55,904 nt of DNA from Flavobacteriaceae bacterium (GCA_020435965.1 JAGQYS010000021.1:1-55904); one strand, 5' to 3'; positions 20,801-28,826 are shown, counted from the first letter of the stretch. A program made the numbers and translations. The notes: generated by a model from the sequence alone, not told the origin.

Positions 20801-23062
20801 GGTTCACCTTTAGCTCCTTTAACTCTAGTTGCTACAGAAACATCAAATGTAACTTGTGATGATGATAGTGGAACCATTACAGCAATTGCATCTGGAGGTT
20901 GGGGAACTTATGAGTATGAATTAACAGGAGCTGCTACAGTCCCTTATTCATCAAACGGAACGTTTACAAATTTATCAGCAGGAACTTATACAATAAATGT
21001 TAGAGATACTGGTGGATGTATCGTTTCTGATACAGTTACACTTGTTGTTCCTACACCAATTACTTCAACGGTTACAGCAAGTACCACAATGTTATCTTGT
21101 TTTGGTGATGCTAATGCTACAATAACTGCTAATGCTACAACAGGAGGACAAGGTGCTAATTATACATACACATTAAATATGCTTTCACCTACAGTAAGCT
21201 CTTCTGGACCACAGTCCTCAAATGTGTTTTCAAATTTAGGTGCTGGTACCTATCAAGTAGTGGTTACAGATGGGTATAATTGTGAATTTATTTCAGCAGA
21301 TGTTGTTATAGATGCACCAACTGAAGTACAAGCTAGTTTGGTTGCTGCTTCAACACCAACATGTACAGTAGATGCTACGCTGACCTTAAGTGCAACTGGA
21401 GGGACAGGAACCTATACATATAGTGATGATGAAACGTTCACAACAATATTAGGAACTTTTGCAACATCAACAACTTTTTCGGTAACACCTGGAACGTATC
21501 AATACTATGTTAGAGATGCCAATGGTTGCGTGGCAAATGTTTCCAACGAAATCACTATTGATCCATTGCCTACTTTAGAAGTTGATCTAGAGGGTACAAA
21601 CCTTGTGATTAATTGTGTTGGTGATAATACTGGAGTTATCGTAGCAACTGCTGAAGGAGGAGTAGGAAGCTACATATATACCTTACAAGATGGAGCAGGA
21701 AACGATATTTTACCAGCTCCAGTACAAAATACTCCTGGTGTTTTTACAGATCTTCCTGCTGGAACATATCAAGTATATGTTGAAAGTGGAGATTGTTTAA
21801 CAACAAGTGCTCAAATAACCATTACAGAACCATCAGCGCCTTTAATAGCTAATTATATAGTCACAGATGTAACATGTAGTGGTAGTAATAATGGGATGTT
21901 GGAAATTTCTGCTTCTGGAGGAACAGGGATAATTAAATACGCAATTTCACCTCAATTGAATCAGTTTTTTGATTCACCAATTTTTGAAAACCTTGCTCCA
22001 GGAACGTATCAAGCCATTGCACAAGATGAGTTAGGATGTTTTGTAATTATTGATTTTACTATAAACGAACCAATTCCTGTTACTCTGAGTATAGTAGGAG
22101 GTTCTATTTTACCTGAAGTTTGTGAAGGTGATATGGATGGTGAATTTACTGTTGAAATTTCTGGTGGAAACTTACCATATAGTGTGAGTCTTGACGATAT
22201 CAATGGTACTTATACAACTGGAGGACCAACTCAAACACAATTTGACTTTATAGGATTAGCTGGTGGTGATCATGTAGTTTATGTGCGTGATGCTCTTGGA
22301 TGTGAATCTGAATGGAATATTACGTTTCCAGAATCTGTATTAATAGACCCTCAAGTTGAGGTAGAATTTGGTTGTGAAAACAATGCACCTTCTAATATTG
22401 TAACCGTTACAGTTGATGATAGTATAATTGATCCTTCAGATTTAGATTATTCTTTAGATGGAGGTCCTTATCAATCTAGTAACGTGTTTATAAATGTTCC
22501 AGCAGGAACAGGTCATTATATTGATGTAAGACACACTAATGGTTGTATACAAAGAACTGAGCTTTTTGATATTCCAGATTTTGATCCACTAGTATTGGTA
22601 TTAAATGAAGGTAATGAGTTAAATCAGATTGTTGCAATAACTTCTGGTGGTTCTCAGCCTTACGTATATACCCTAAATGGTGAAGATTACGGAAATACCA
22701 ATACATTCATAATTTATGAAACAGGGACTTACACTGTTACAGTAACTGATGCTAACGGTTGTGTTGCTACTGCATCCATTTATATGGAATATATTGATGT
22801 ATGTATTCCAAATTATTTCACACCTAATGGAGATCTTGTTCAGGATGAATGGGGACCAGGTTGTACAGATCAATACCCAAATCTCACGTTCGATATTTAT
22901 GATCGCTATGGTCGTGCCATAGCAACATTACGAGTTGGGGAAAAATGGGACGGAAAGTATAAAGGTAATGAACTTCCTAGTGGAGATTATTGGTACGTAG
23001 TAAAACTTAACGACAGTAATGATAACAGAGACTTTGTTGGACACTTTACACTTTATAGATAA
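14840..23062 (+). CDS. Giant SprB-like gliding adhesin (T9SS type B substrate)
   Basis: 2740 residues. A signal peptide ends at VFAQ (about 25). An N-terminal beta domain (about 26-360; YWGAVTDG, GWSLFIVYEDPT) is followed by a DUF11-like repeat (about 365-480; LGDELNYVIGFQNTGNDDAT), a Cys-rich stretch and then a long array of SprB repeats (about 750-2650), each with a core like G-T-PPY-Y-SIDG, F-x-GL-x-G-TYT and V-D-NGC. The last ~90 residues are a type B sorting domain (NYFTPNGDLVQDEWGPGC ... FTLYR). Known SprB-like proteins are mobile cell-surface adhesins. The SprF-like genes on both sides support export of this protein. Confidence 0.9.
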   Translation: MKKPTYIKTSLVVVLLLFGLQVFAQNYVPFTPRFNQDVKGDIVLIGNNILGPDNNAFNDTTVYNHNVDMRYIDIDGDASTFSSSSADLTIANPNCYQIIHAGLYWGAVTDGPEPITDVKFKGPVGGYNDITGTIIYNSNGVSVDGGDSFSYACYADVTSIVTSLGTDLGTYTVANVSSAQGETSTFNPYNGTGYSAGWSLFIVYEDPTLPGKSITSFDGFSAISVPGGNPSLNIPVSGFRTIPAPAPVRANFAFATLEGDSPILGDQLLLNGLNLSTADRPATNFFNSSVTQLSALPVNNRNPNSTNTLGFDTGVMVVPNPGNTVIANDATNATVRLETSGDTYFPYFFALAVDIIEPHIVLTKIVEDTVGNDIGGQTVNLGDELNYVIGFQNTGNDDATNLIIRDILPTNIIFNYPTDIVSLPPGVTVQSYNPVTREIVFEVDNSVVEENDPVLEIRFKVTVVTDCSLLSDACSNIISNQAYATYNGTLNPSFTITDDPSISSNTGCLLTPAATNFLADLNCTFNEDVILCGASVVLTAANGYDSYSWSTSITGTPEIGTTQSITVTAPGTYYVFNTATAPCQSIVQEFNVITFGANVTNPVLPYADEVVTCPDDGKLLPNFYLCGANDSRFIQTNISDATSIIWEKLDESSCTAVTNQDCANEDGTCVWNQVATGPDYLIDTAGQYRLTLNYPGGCFNQFYFNVYTNLLVPTVTSKDIICTTPGEIVVGNVPSGYEYSIDGVNYQTSNVFTVTTPGIYSVYIRQIGVSPNPCIFSVPDVQIRERDFTVSTIITQPYCNGELGSVHIAANDVEPQYYFSIYQGATLINSVGPITASDYTFSNLNPGIYTVNVSTDDGCVFSGDIEIIEPPLLTVTAALTKPLTCTDGEITVYPLGGTPPYFYFVNSTTVFQTTPLITVTSAGVYNITVVDSNNCSADTTITVEASPAPDFNITTTDILCSDAGDVGTITINVTNPNGNTLEYSIDGGTTFFNSPVFTGLAAGNYDVVVQYTLGTDVCTTDPQTVTINATDAIDGTATLTTNYTCTTDGVITVTGVTGGTPPYMYSIDGINFQSGNTFTGLTSGTYTITIQDANVCTFVTATITIDPLDPPTDLTFSHTPLSCPALTSDVTITSTTGGTAPLEYQIIAPAASATVYQSSNIFVGLSPGTYTFQVRDANECTYIESYTIPPLPPLTVSTVLTKDLDCTASPDAIITGTISGGTPPFTYAVSINGGGYTSLGATGSPFTYSAATDGAYQFQITDANGCIVESGVQTVNAISLPEILSVTSTPNICNGDSNGSIDVTINTSVGTPPFVINVYNDTTSTDYGTQTSGLPAGDYTITLTDAKSCTDTATITIAEPDPIIVNYHSVDITCSAGGVSQGSIIIDSVTGGTAPYNYFVTGTNGYSASELNASGTTSTTFDVVDFGLYQINIVDANGCSVLFQDVLVASPPNDLDITITSTVDCSLGGEAVVSIGTTLVGTGPFYFDIYNGTIPPPPPGGTWIPESPPGSQSTIFTGLTPGVTYTFIVYDASTGCSYFETATSPIPTNSTLTADAVTANNITCVGSADGNVSFTINSIYGVPTDVDYEIFDSLSTTTTGITGSGTVPAGGSLVVNNLGPLPYGTYFVLITETSGPNAGCSVVTVPFNITESAFDLNISATVDQNANCNPNSGVITAIATDGTAPYVYQLTTSATPPLPTDPFWASASVFNADANSYYVHVMDAYGCIRTTPVIVLPNDPEPVIDATVTNQCTVTEGNFEIDVTLISAGIAPYSYSIDGGAFQPLVAPFTISNLVSGTHTVEVQDANGCGNLVSIDIAAPLEIIPDVTAIATCNDDDGQITISGSGGTGSYTYAISPNPASITLAGNVFSGVPSGSYTVTITDSVTLCTANVEVFVPSATLPTFTTTPTAVTCFGDNSGSFEMNVSGYTGSYNYEVFDSTSTSVFGVVGANTSTNPITVTGLTSGTYTVVITETASPFCSNTNDVIIGSPLAPLTLVATETSNVTCDDDSGTITAIASGGWGTYEYELTGAATVPYSSNGTFTNLSAGTYTINVRDTGGCIVSDTVTLVVPTPITSTVTASTTMLSCFGDANATITANATTGGQGANYTYTLNMLSPTVSSSGPQSSNVFSNLGAGTYQVVVTDGYNCEFISADVVIDAPTEVQASLVAASTPTCTVDATLTLSATGGTGTYTYSDDETFTTILGTFATSTTFSVTPGTYQYYVRDANGCVANVSNEITIDPLPTLEVDLEGTNLVINCVGDNTGVIVATAEGGVGSYIYTLQDGAGNDILPAPVQNTPGVFTDLPAGTYQVYVESGDCLTTSAQITITEPSAPLIANYIVTDVTCSGSNNGMLEISASGGTGIIKYAISPQLNQFFDSPIFENLAPGTYQAIAQDELGCFVIIDFTINEPIPVTLSIVGGSILPEVCEGDMDGEFTVEISGGNLPYSVSLDDINGTYTTGGPTQTQFDFIGLAGGDHVVYVRDALGCESEWNITFPESVLIDPQVEVEFGCENNAPSNIVTVTVDDSIIDPSDLDYSLDGGPYQSSNVFINVPAGTGHYIDVRHTNGCIQRTELFDIPDFDPLVLVLNEGNELNQIVAITSGGSQPYVYTLNGEDYGNTNTFIIYETGTYTVTVTDANGCVATASIYMEYIDVCIPNYFTPNGDLVQDEWGPGCTDQYPNLTFDIYDRYGRAIATLRVGEKWDGKYKGNELPSGDYWYVVKLNDSNDNRDFVGHFTLYR

Positions 23063-23088
23063 GAAGCCCTAAACTAAAAACTAAGCAA

Positions 23089-24069
23089 ATGCGAAAATTA
23101 ATTATATACCTACTACTTCTAGCTGTAATTAAAGCTTACAGTCAAGAGTTAAACTTGCCTGTTTTTACACAACATTTGGCAGATAATAATTTTGTTATTT
23201 CACCAACGTATGCTGGTATTGGAGATAATTTAAAACTAAGAGCCAATGGGTTGACACAATGGGTTGGTATTACAGGCGCTCCAGATAATCAATCGTTTTA
23301 TGGTGATATCAGAATTGCGGATCGTTCTGGTGTTGGGCTTTCATTTTATAATGATAGAAATGGTAACACTATACAAAAAGGTGCTAAATTTTCGTTTGCT
23401 CACCACCTTATATTAGATGTTCCAACGGAGCAGTATTTGTCTTTAGGTCTTTCTTATAATATCAATAGTTTCAGAATTGATATAGAAAATTTCAACACGA
23501 CTTATGAAAACCCAATTATAGACCCTTATGTAACTGATGATAGAAAAACCAATAACAGTAATTTTGATGTTGGTGCATTGTACAGATTTAGAAACTTCTT
23601 TTTAAGTGTTAATGCTAATAATATTTTGAAGAAAAACATTGATGAAAGCGAAAGAGTTTTTGAACCGCATTTGCTTCTTAACTTCCAGGTGTTTTCAGGG
23701 TTTACGCTAGGTGGTTACACTAAGATGAATGAGTATGAGTTTGAACCTTCTGTTTTTTATCAGTTTTTCGCTAGTGACCAACGTTCAAGTACAGATTTAA
23801 ATTTTAAAATTAGAAAGTTTAGTAGAGACGAAAATTATGTTTGGGCAGGAATTTCATATCGTTTTCTTAATGATCAGTTTTTCAAACCGCTTAACATTGG
23901 CCCAATGATTGGCTTTAAACAATCTATATTTTATTTTGGTTATGCGTATCAATTTACAACTAACGGCTTGTCAGGATATAATTCCGGTACACATGTTGTA
24001 ACTGTAGGCTTAGACTTGTTACGTGGTGTTAGTAATTGCGCTTGTACTAAGACTAGAGTTAAGTATTAA
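23089..24069 (+). CDS. PorP/SprF family type IX secretion membrane protein
   Basis: 326 residues: signal peptide (MRKLIIYLLLLAVIKAYSQ) and an outer-membrane barrel of the PorP/SprF family, with the characteristic start LPVFTQHLADNNFVISPTYAGIGD and NLKLRANGLTQWVGI. Family members are needed for secretion or surface stability of the adjacent SprB-type adhesin. It begins 26 bp after the adhesin stop and is probably co-transcribed. It is the last plus-strand gene of the locus and converges with 24077-24526. Confidence 0.9.
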   Translation: MRKLIIYLLLLAVIKAYSQELNLPVFTQHLADNNFVISPTYAGIGDNLKLRANGLTQWVGITGAPDNQSFYGDIRIADRSGVGLSFYNDRNGNTIQKGAKFSFAHHLILDVPTEQYLSLGLSYNINSFRIDIENFNTTYENPIIDPYVTDDRKTNNSNFDVGALYRFRNFFLSVNANNILKKNIDESERVFEPHLLLNFQVFSGFTLGGYTKMNEYEFEPSVFYQFFASDQRSSTDLNFKIRKFSRDENYVWAGISYRFLNDQFFKPLNIGPMIGFKQSIFYFGYAYQFTTNGLSGYNSGTHVVTVGLDLLRGVSNCACTKTRVKY

Positions 24070-24076
24070 GAAAAAA

Positions 24077-24526
24077 CTATTTTTTGGCAATTAAATGTTT
24101 TTGTTTGTCTTCCTTTTTTATGGTTTTTATTAAACTAAAAAACGCTGTTTTTAATGCTCTGTATTGTTTTACAAAGTCATTAATTTCAAGTATTAAACCA
24201 CGATGTTCTTTTTTGTAACCAGCTTCTTCTTTTGGTTGGTCTATACCATCAGCCATAATTTTTAAATCATTTTTGTGAGTTTTCACAGACTCTATAAGGA
24301 GGTTTGTTTTTGTTTCAAGCTCACTTAATTTATCAATAAGGACTTTGCTTTCGTTGTAGTGTTTTGAATCAATAAGTTGAAAGGTATAAGACTTTATTAA
24401 ATCATTAAAAAACAACTGTTCATCTTTCATGAATTTTAAGTCAGACAGCCATTCTATCGCATTTTTATGCATTGTTTCTGCATTTAGCCATTCTACATAT
24501 TTGGCATTGCTATATGTTGCTTTCAT
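24077..24526 (-). CDS. Helical hypothetical protein, possibly co-expressed with Hsp20
   Basis: 149 residues, no signal peptide or membrane segment, predicted mostly helical and charged (ESKVLIDKLSELETKTNLLIES; LEINDFVKQYRALKTAFFSLI). No recognised domain. It lies 63 bp after the Hsp20 stop on the same strand, with a hairpin between, so it may be a partly attenuated second gene of the Hsp20 operon. It has no code B box of its own. Confidence 0.65.
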   Translation of the reverse strand: MKATYSNAKYVEWLNAETMHKNAIEWLSDLKFMKDEQLFFNDLIKSYTFQLIDSKHYNESKVLIDKLSELETKTNLLIESVKTHKNDLKIMADGIDQPKEEAGYKKEHRGLILEINDFVKQYRALKTAFFSLIKTIKKEDKQKHLIAKK

Positions 24527-24549
24527 GTTATCATATTTTTAAAAAGAAA

Positions 24550-24577
24550 CAGAAAGTAATCCCTCAATTACTTTCTG
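24550..24577 (-). terminator. Hairpin after hsp20
   Basis: CAGAAAGTAAT (24550-24560) / ATTACTTTCTG (24567-24577), an 11-bp perfect stem. The minus-strand tail is T-rich but interrupted (TTTCTTTTT). It could be a leaky terminator or an mRNA-stabilising hairpin. Confidence 0.6.
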
Positions 24578-24589
24578 CTTTCTTAATGT

Positions 24590-25093
24590 TTAGGATATTT
24601 TCACTACTTTTTTTGTAGATGAATTTTTAGCTTCTGGTTTCTTTTCCAGATTTATTTTTAAGATACCATCTTTGTATGACGCTTTTACGTCTTGATTTAA
24701 ATCAATTGATTCTGGTAAAGTTGAAGATCTTTTAAAAGATTTATAACAGAATTCTTTGCAGGTGTAGCTATCTTCTTCTTCACCTTTTTCCTCACTTTTT
24801 TTACCCTCAACATTTAGAATGTTACCATCTATGGTAACCTCAAAATCTTTTTTATCAAAACCAGGAGCTGCAAACTCAATTTCGAAATCGGTTTTATTTT
24901 CTTTAACGTTCATTGATGGCATAAGGCTATCTTCTTCCAAAAAATCACCATTAAAGACATCATTGAATTTAAAAAGGTTTTGAAAATCATCTAAACTAGA
25001 TGGAAATAATCTATTTTCCCAAGGAGACATTAATCTACTTCTAAATGGAGATACTTGTCTGTTTCTGTTTTTACGTTTTGAAAGTGTTGACAT
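24590..25093 (-). CDS. Hsp20 family small heat-shock protein
   Basis: ATP-independent holdase chaperone of 167 residues. The alpha-crystallin domain runs from about 60 to 155: MNVKENKTDFEIEFAAPGF, then DGNILNVEGKK, FKRSSTLPESIDL and DGILKINLEKK. The N-terminal arm contains MSPWENRLFPSSLDD. A code B promoter lies just upstream (25129-25171). Hsp20 under FNR-like control parallels hypoxic stress regulons of other phyla. Confidence 0.95.
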   Translation of the reverse strand: MSTLSKRKNRNRQVSPFRSRLMSPWENRLFPSSLDDFQNLFKFNDVFNGDFLEEDSLMPSMNVKENKTDFEIEFAAPGFDKKDFEVTIDGNILNVEGKKSEEKGEEEDSYTCKEFCYKSFKRSSTLPESIDLNQDVKASYKDGILKINLEKKPEAKNSSTKKVVKIS

Positions 25094-25128
25094 GACATAT
25101 TGTTTTTAGGTTAAAATTTAATGTAGCG

Positions 25129-25171
25129 CTAAATTAATATAGAGGTCATTTTTTTTAAATGATTTATATCA
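25129..25171 (-). promoter_or_regulatory. Code B promoter of hsp20
   Basis: Box TGATTTATATCA at 25160-25171. The minus-strand -7 element TAATTTAG starts at 25136, 29.5 bp from the box centre; it has one mismatch to TAnnTTTG. Confidence 0.65.
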
Positions 25172-25210
25172 GTTTGGTAAACAAGTTATTAACTATTGTT
25201 TATTGCTTTT

Positions 25211-26584
25211 TTAAATCATTAGCTTTTCAACATCTGTAAGTTTTGGTATGGTTACATGCCAATTATAAACATCTTTTATTTTGAGTCTAAAGGCATCTAA
25301 AGCACAAGGTTCACCATGAATTAAATATACATTCTCTGGAATGTTCTTAATGTTATCCATCCAATTTAGGAGATCATTTTGATCTGCATGCGCAGATAAG
25401 CTTTCAATGCTTTTTATTGCTGCTTTTACTGGGTAATACTTACCAAAAAACTTAATTTCATGAGCGCCATCCAATAATTGCCTTCCACGAGTGCCTTCGG
25501 CTTGGTAGCCAACCAATAAAACGGTTGTTGTTGGTTCGTCAATTAGTTGTTGTAAATAGGTGAGGACTCTTCCTCCAGTTACCATTCCGCTTCCAGCGAT
25601 TACAATTTTTGGTCTCTTGTCATCAATGGTCTCCCAAGTTTCTTTATAAGATTGTATAATATTTACGTGATTGCACATGGCATAATAATCTGCATCTGAA
25701 AGTTTGTGCCATTTTGGAAAACGCTTAAAGACTTCCAATACATTGTTTCCCATTGGGCTATCAATAAAAATAGGAATATTAGGGATTTTATTCTTTTTGT
25801 ATAGTGTCCAAAGGATGTACATTAGAGTTTGTAAGCGTTCTACTGCAAAACTTGGAATAATTAGGTTGCCTCTTTTATTTATAGTATCATGTATAAGATC
25901 AGAAAAAATCTGCTCAACATCTTCTTCTGGATGCAATTTGTTTCCGTAGGTACTTTCAATGAATAAAAAATCTGCCCATTCTGGTGTTTTGGGATCATCC
26001 AAAAGGTAATCCTTCCATCTCCCAATGTCACCTGAAAATACAAATCGTTTTCCGTTAATGTCCAATTCAATAAATGTGGCTCCAATAATATGACCATTAT
26101 ATTGAAAACGATAGGAGATGTGCTCTGATAGAATAATCCATTTACTCTCCATTGCTACTTCAAATAACCTAATGGTGTTTTCTGCTTCTCCTACAGTGTA
26201 AAATGGTAGTGCTGGTTGGTGTTTGGTGTATTTTTCTTTATTTGCTTTTTCTGCTTCTTCTTCATGGATTTTAGCACTATCCTTTAGTATAATTTCTGCA
26301 ATGGCTAGTGTAGGAGCTGTGCCAATGATTTTACCAGAAAAGCCCTGTTTTAACAAGCGAGGTAGATAGCCTACATGGTCTAAGTGTCCATGAGTAAGCA
26401 ACACCACATCAATAGCTTCAACATTAACAGGGAGTCTTTGCCAATTAAGCTCTCTTAACTCTTTTAAACCTTGAAACATACCGCAATCTATAAGTATGTT
26501 TTGCTCGGAAGTTTCAATAAGAAATTTTGAGCCAGTTACGGTTCCTGAGGCTCCTAAAAAGTTGACTTTTACAAATTTTTCCAT
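25211..26584 (-). CDS. Metallo-beta-lactamase/beta-CASP family nuclease
   Basis: 457 residues, RNA-processing MBL family (CPSF73/YSH1-like). The MBL core has GASGTVTGSKFL, the metal motif LTHGHLDHVGYLPRL (HxHxDH) and FSGDIGRW. The beta-CASP insert includes IIPSFAVERLQTLMYILW, and the C-terminal part has GTRGRQLLDGA, SLSAHADQ and LIHGE. All key metal ligands appear present, so it should be an active RNA exo- or endonuclease. I use the ATG at 26584, 1 bp from the stop of the upstream ATP-cone endonuclease; the ATG at 26623 would overlap that gene by 38 nt. The tight coupling suggests a shared function. Confidence 0.88.
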   Translation of the reverse strand: MEKFVKVNFLGASGTVTGSKFLIETSEQNILIDCGMFQGLKELRELNWQRLPVNVEAIDVVLLTHGHLDHVGYLPRLLKQGFSGKIIGTAPTLAIAEIILKDSAKIHEEEAEKANKEKYTKHQPALPFYTVGEAENTIRLFEVAMESKWIILSEHISYRFQYNGHIIGATFIELDINGKRFVFSGDIGRWKDYLLDDPKTPEWADFLFIESTYGNKLHPEEDVEQIFSDLIHDTINKRGNLIIPSFAVERLQTLMYILWTLYKKNKIPNIPIFIDSPMGNNVLEVFKRFPKWHKLSDADYYAMCNHVNIIQSYKETWETIDDKRPKIVIAGSGMVTGGRVLTYLQQLIDEPTTTVLLVGYQAEGTRGRQLLDGAHEIKFFGKYYPVKAAIKSIESLSAHADQNDLLNWMDNIKNIPENVYLIHGEPCALDAFRLKIKDVYNWHVTIPKLTDVEKLMI

Positions 26585-26585
26585 T

Positions 26586-27434
26586 TTAGTGATTTTTGTT
26601 TGAGCATAGTTGCGACATTTCATTTAGTATTCGGTCTTTTCTTGTGTCTGAAATACCCAAATGGTCTAGATAAAAATTGTCATGCATTAATTCTCTACAA
26701 AGCACGACATCTCTACTTAGCAAAAATTGTTTTTCTCTATTGGATAACAAGGTTGACACTGTAATTGGATAGAGACCTAATCTATCTATTTTATCCTTAA
26801 GTGCATCTTCTTTTGGGTAGTCCCAACTTAATAGTTTTAAACCTGCACACTTGCCATATTGCAGGGCGTCTTCGGTAAAACGTGTATTGGTAACTACCCA
26901 ACCTTCATTTAGTTTTGTTTCGTGTGGTTTTGTATCCCAGTGTTCTTTTACATCTTTAAAACGTGAAGCGATGTAAAGAGGAACCTTTACATTGCAATTT
27001 TGACCTTCTTCACTGTGGAATTTGCATTCCATAATAGTTGTGTTGCCATTTTTATGGGCTACAACATCAATTTCATGCGTTACGCATTTACCTTGTAAAA
27101 TTTCACCAACTTCTGTTTTATAACCTGAATATTTATAAATAGCTGCAATAAAATTTTCGAATGGAAATCCAGTAGGGCCTAACTCATAAATTGCTTTTTT
27201 GAGTTTGTACTTCGAAGCAAAATAACTCTTCTTTTTTTTGAGCAATGCAAAGGCTCTATTGTAAATTTCTTTGGTTGAAATGCCTTGATATAATTCGTCA
27301 CGTACTTTATCAATGATTTGATCTACGGTTTCTTTATCTGCTCCTGTTCTTTTTAATGAAGTTTTTAATTTATCGAGTGAAAATCTCACTCTTTCACCAG
27401 ATGATTTTGTGATTTCCAGGTTTTTGTTTTCCAT
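26586..27434 (-). CDS. ATP-cone plus Mrr-like restriction endonuclease fold protein
   Basis: 282 residues. The N-terminal ATP-cone (about 5-90) has KSSGERVRFSLDKLKTSLKR and VRDELYQGISTKEIYNRA, a nucleotide-sensing module best known from ribonucleotide reductase. A PD-(D/E)xK domain follows (about 95-190): FENFIAAIYKYSGYKT, the motif EIDVVAHKNG and TTIMECKFH, which supplies the catalytic D...ExK set, then IASRFKDV. The rest (about 200-282) is unassigned. This architecture implies a nuclease gated by ATP/dATP level. It is translationally coupled to the beta-CASP nuclease. No code B box is visible upstream; a -7-like TATATTTA starts at 27503. Confidence 0.82.
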   Translation of the reverse strand: MENKNLEITKSSGERVRFSLDKLKTSLKRTGADKETVDQIIDKVRDELYQGISTKEIYNRAFALLKKKKSYFASKYKLKKAIYELGPTGFPFENFIAAIYKYSGYKTEVGEILQGKCVTHEIDVVAHKNGNTTIMECKFHSEEGQNCNVKVPLYIASRFKDVKEHWDTKPHETKLNEGWVVTNTRFTEDALQYGKCAGLKLLSWDYPKEDALKDKIDRLGLYPITVSTLLSNREKQFLLSRDVVLCRELMHDNFYLDHLGISDTRKDRILNEMSQLCSNKNH

Positions 27435-27449
27435 AACTTCTTTTTAAAG

Positions 27450-27480
27450 AAAACTGCCAAAAGGTGTTTTTGACAGTTTT
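27450..27480 (-). terminator. Terminator after the 122-residue stress gene
   Basis: AAAACTGCCAAAA (27450-27462) pairs with TTTTGACAGTTTT (27468-27480) with one mismatch; the minus-strand 3' side runs into TTTTCTTT. Confidence 0.65.
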
Positions 27481-27549
27481 CAACTAACAAACTAATAAAT
27501 ATACTAGCATTTAATGAGATTTAAAAAAATCCCTTACCCAAGCTTTTAC

Positions 27550-27918
27550 TTAGTTTTCTGTCATGCTATCAGCTTTTTTTACGCCTTTTATTTTGGTGCT
27601 TAAAGACATATGCTTTTTAAGTAATTCGTCACTAAATTTTTCATTGGTATCAGCAGGACCAAAAATTACTAAAGCATCAGAATCTTTAACCTCTGTAGCA
27701 AGAGTTTTAAAATACTTTTTTAATTGATGTTTTTCACGTTCTAGGTATTTACTATCCTGAACAACATCTTGTGGGCCGCCTTTAAATCGTGTTCCAGAAC
27801 CACCATGAGCACGAAAATGCTCTAAATTTGATGCAACTGTATAAAGCGTTTCTTTTTCGCCATCTATTGTTACAATAAGAGCTTTGTCTTTATCTAACCA
27901 AATACCTGTATTTTTCAT
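27550..27918 (-). CDS. Small stress protein, possible eRF1/L7Ae-like fold (tentative)
   Basis: 122 residues, cytoplasmic. The N-terminal strand pair GIWLDKDKALIVTIDGEKE and the C-terminal DALVIFGPADTNEKFSDELL with KIKGVKKADSMTEN are the pattern of small bacterial proteins related to archaeo-eukaryotic release factor domains, often annotated as translational machinery proteins and found near UspA genes. In between is a basic RFKGGPQDVVQDSKY segment. Family assignment is from pattern memory and not certain. It has its own code B promoter and terminator, so it is an independent regulon member. Confidence 0.65.
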   Translation of the reverse strand: MKNTGIWLDKDKALIVTIDGEKETLYTVASNLEHFRAHGGSGTRFKGGPQDVVQDSKYLEREKHQLKKYFKTLATEVKDSDALVIFGPADTNEKFSDELLKKHMSLSTKIKGVKKADSMTEN

Positions 27919-27937
27919 AATTTCATACTTTAATTTT

Positions 27938-27980
27938 TAAAAGTAGGACTTTGTTTTAAAAACCAAAATGATATAGATCA
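27938..27980 (-). promoter_or_regulatory. Code B promoter of the 122-residue protein
   Basis: Box TGATATAGATCA at 27969-27980. The minus-strand -7 element TACTTTTA starts at 27945, 29.5 bp from the box centre (27974.5). Confidence 0.75.
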
Positions 27981-27989
27981 GTTTAAGGT

Positions 27990-28826
27990 TTATTTATCTG
28001 ATGGAATAGTCATAAATGGAATAATAGGGTGAAATCCGATATTTTTAACAACAGGCTCATTAATAATGGTTTCAATAAAGCTATGTTTATAATTTACCAT
28101 AATTAGAATATTGATTTGTAATTCTTCAATAAAATCTATAATTACTGAAGCTTTTTTATCGTAATCTGGTATCCAATGGAAGAAATGTTCAAAATCTGCT
28201 AAATGTTCATTTAATTTTTCAATATTTAAATTTTGCGCTTCACTTAATTCTTTTTCTTCTTGAATGTGCAATATTCTAATTTTAGAGTTGTGTAACTTAC
28301 TTAGCTTTTTTAGTGGTTTTAATACGTTATCATCATACATTCTGTTATAATCTGTTGGAAATGCAATTTGTTTTGGGACAACAAAATCAAACTCATCTGG
28401 AACAGCCAAAACCGGACAGGACTTTATTTTTTTGAGGACATTTACAGTATTGCTGCCAAAAAATAGTTCTTTGGCTTTAGTTGCTCCTTTTGTTCCCATT
28501 ACTACTAAATCTATATTATGGGTTACTATGCTTCTATTAATAGCATCTATCAAACTCTCTGTGCTTAAAATAATTTCAAAATTGTGTTTCTCATTAGCAT
28601 CAGCAATTCTAGCCATTCTTTTTATCTCCAATAACTGTGCTTTGGCTGCATCTTTCATTACAGTTAATAGTTTGTTAGTCATGATAGACATAGATGAGCC
28701 TTCAGGCTTGCAAGAGTTTAGAAGGTAGAATGTGCAATTTTCATTTGCATAAAGTTTTAATGCATACACAATAGCGCTCCAAGCGTTATCTGAAAAATCT
28801 GTTGGAAGTAAAATGTTTGTTTTCAT
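27990..28826 (-). CDS. Universal stress protein, tandem UspA domains (first of four)
   Basis: 278 residues made of two Usp folds. The N-terminal domain starts NILLPTDFSDNAWSAIVYAL and has the ATP-binding motif G2xG9xGS (GTKGATKAKELFFGSNT, around residues 112-128). The C-terminal domain (about 145-278) starts IAFPTDYNRMYDD and lacks the glycine motif. Double Usp proteins bind ATP or act as stress switches in hypoxia and starvation. It is 102 bp downstream of the next Usp gene, with only a degenerate box (TGTTTGCTATCA, 28862-28873) upstream, so it may be expressed partly by readthrough. Confidence 0.93.
   Translation of the reverse strand: MKTNILLPTDFSDNAWSAIVYALKLYANENCTFYLLNSCKPEGSSMSIMTNKLLTVMKDAAKAQLLEIKRMARIADANEKHNFEIILSTESLIDAINRSIVTHNIDLVVMGTKGATKAKELFFGSNTVNVLKKIKSCPVLAVPDEFDFVVPKQIAFPTDYNRMYDDNVLKPLKKLSKLHNSKIRILHIQEEKELSEAQNLNIEKLNEHLADFEHFFHWIPDYDKKASVIIDFIEELQINILIMVNYKHSFIETIINEPVVKNIGFHPIIPFMTIPSDK

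Noticed and set aside
27496..27538. Code B box before the ATP-cone endonuclease
   Set aside because: TATATTTA is present on the minus strand, but the aligned 12 bp are AAATCCCTTACC, which does not match.
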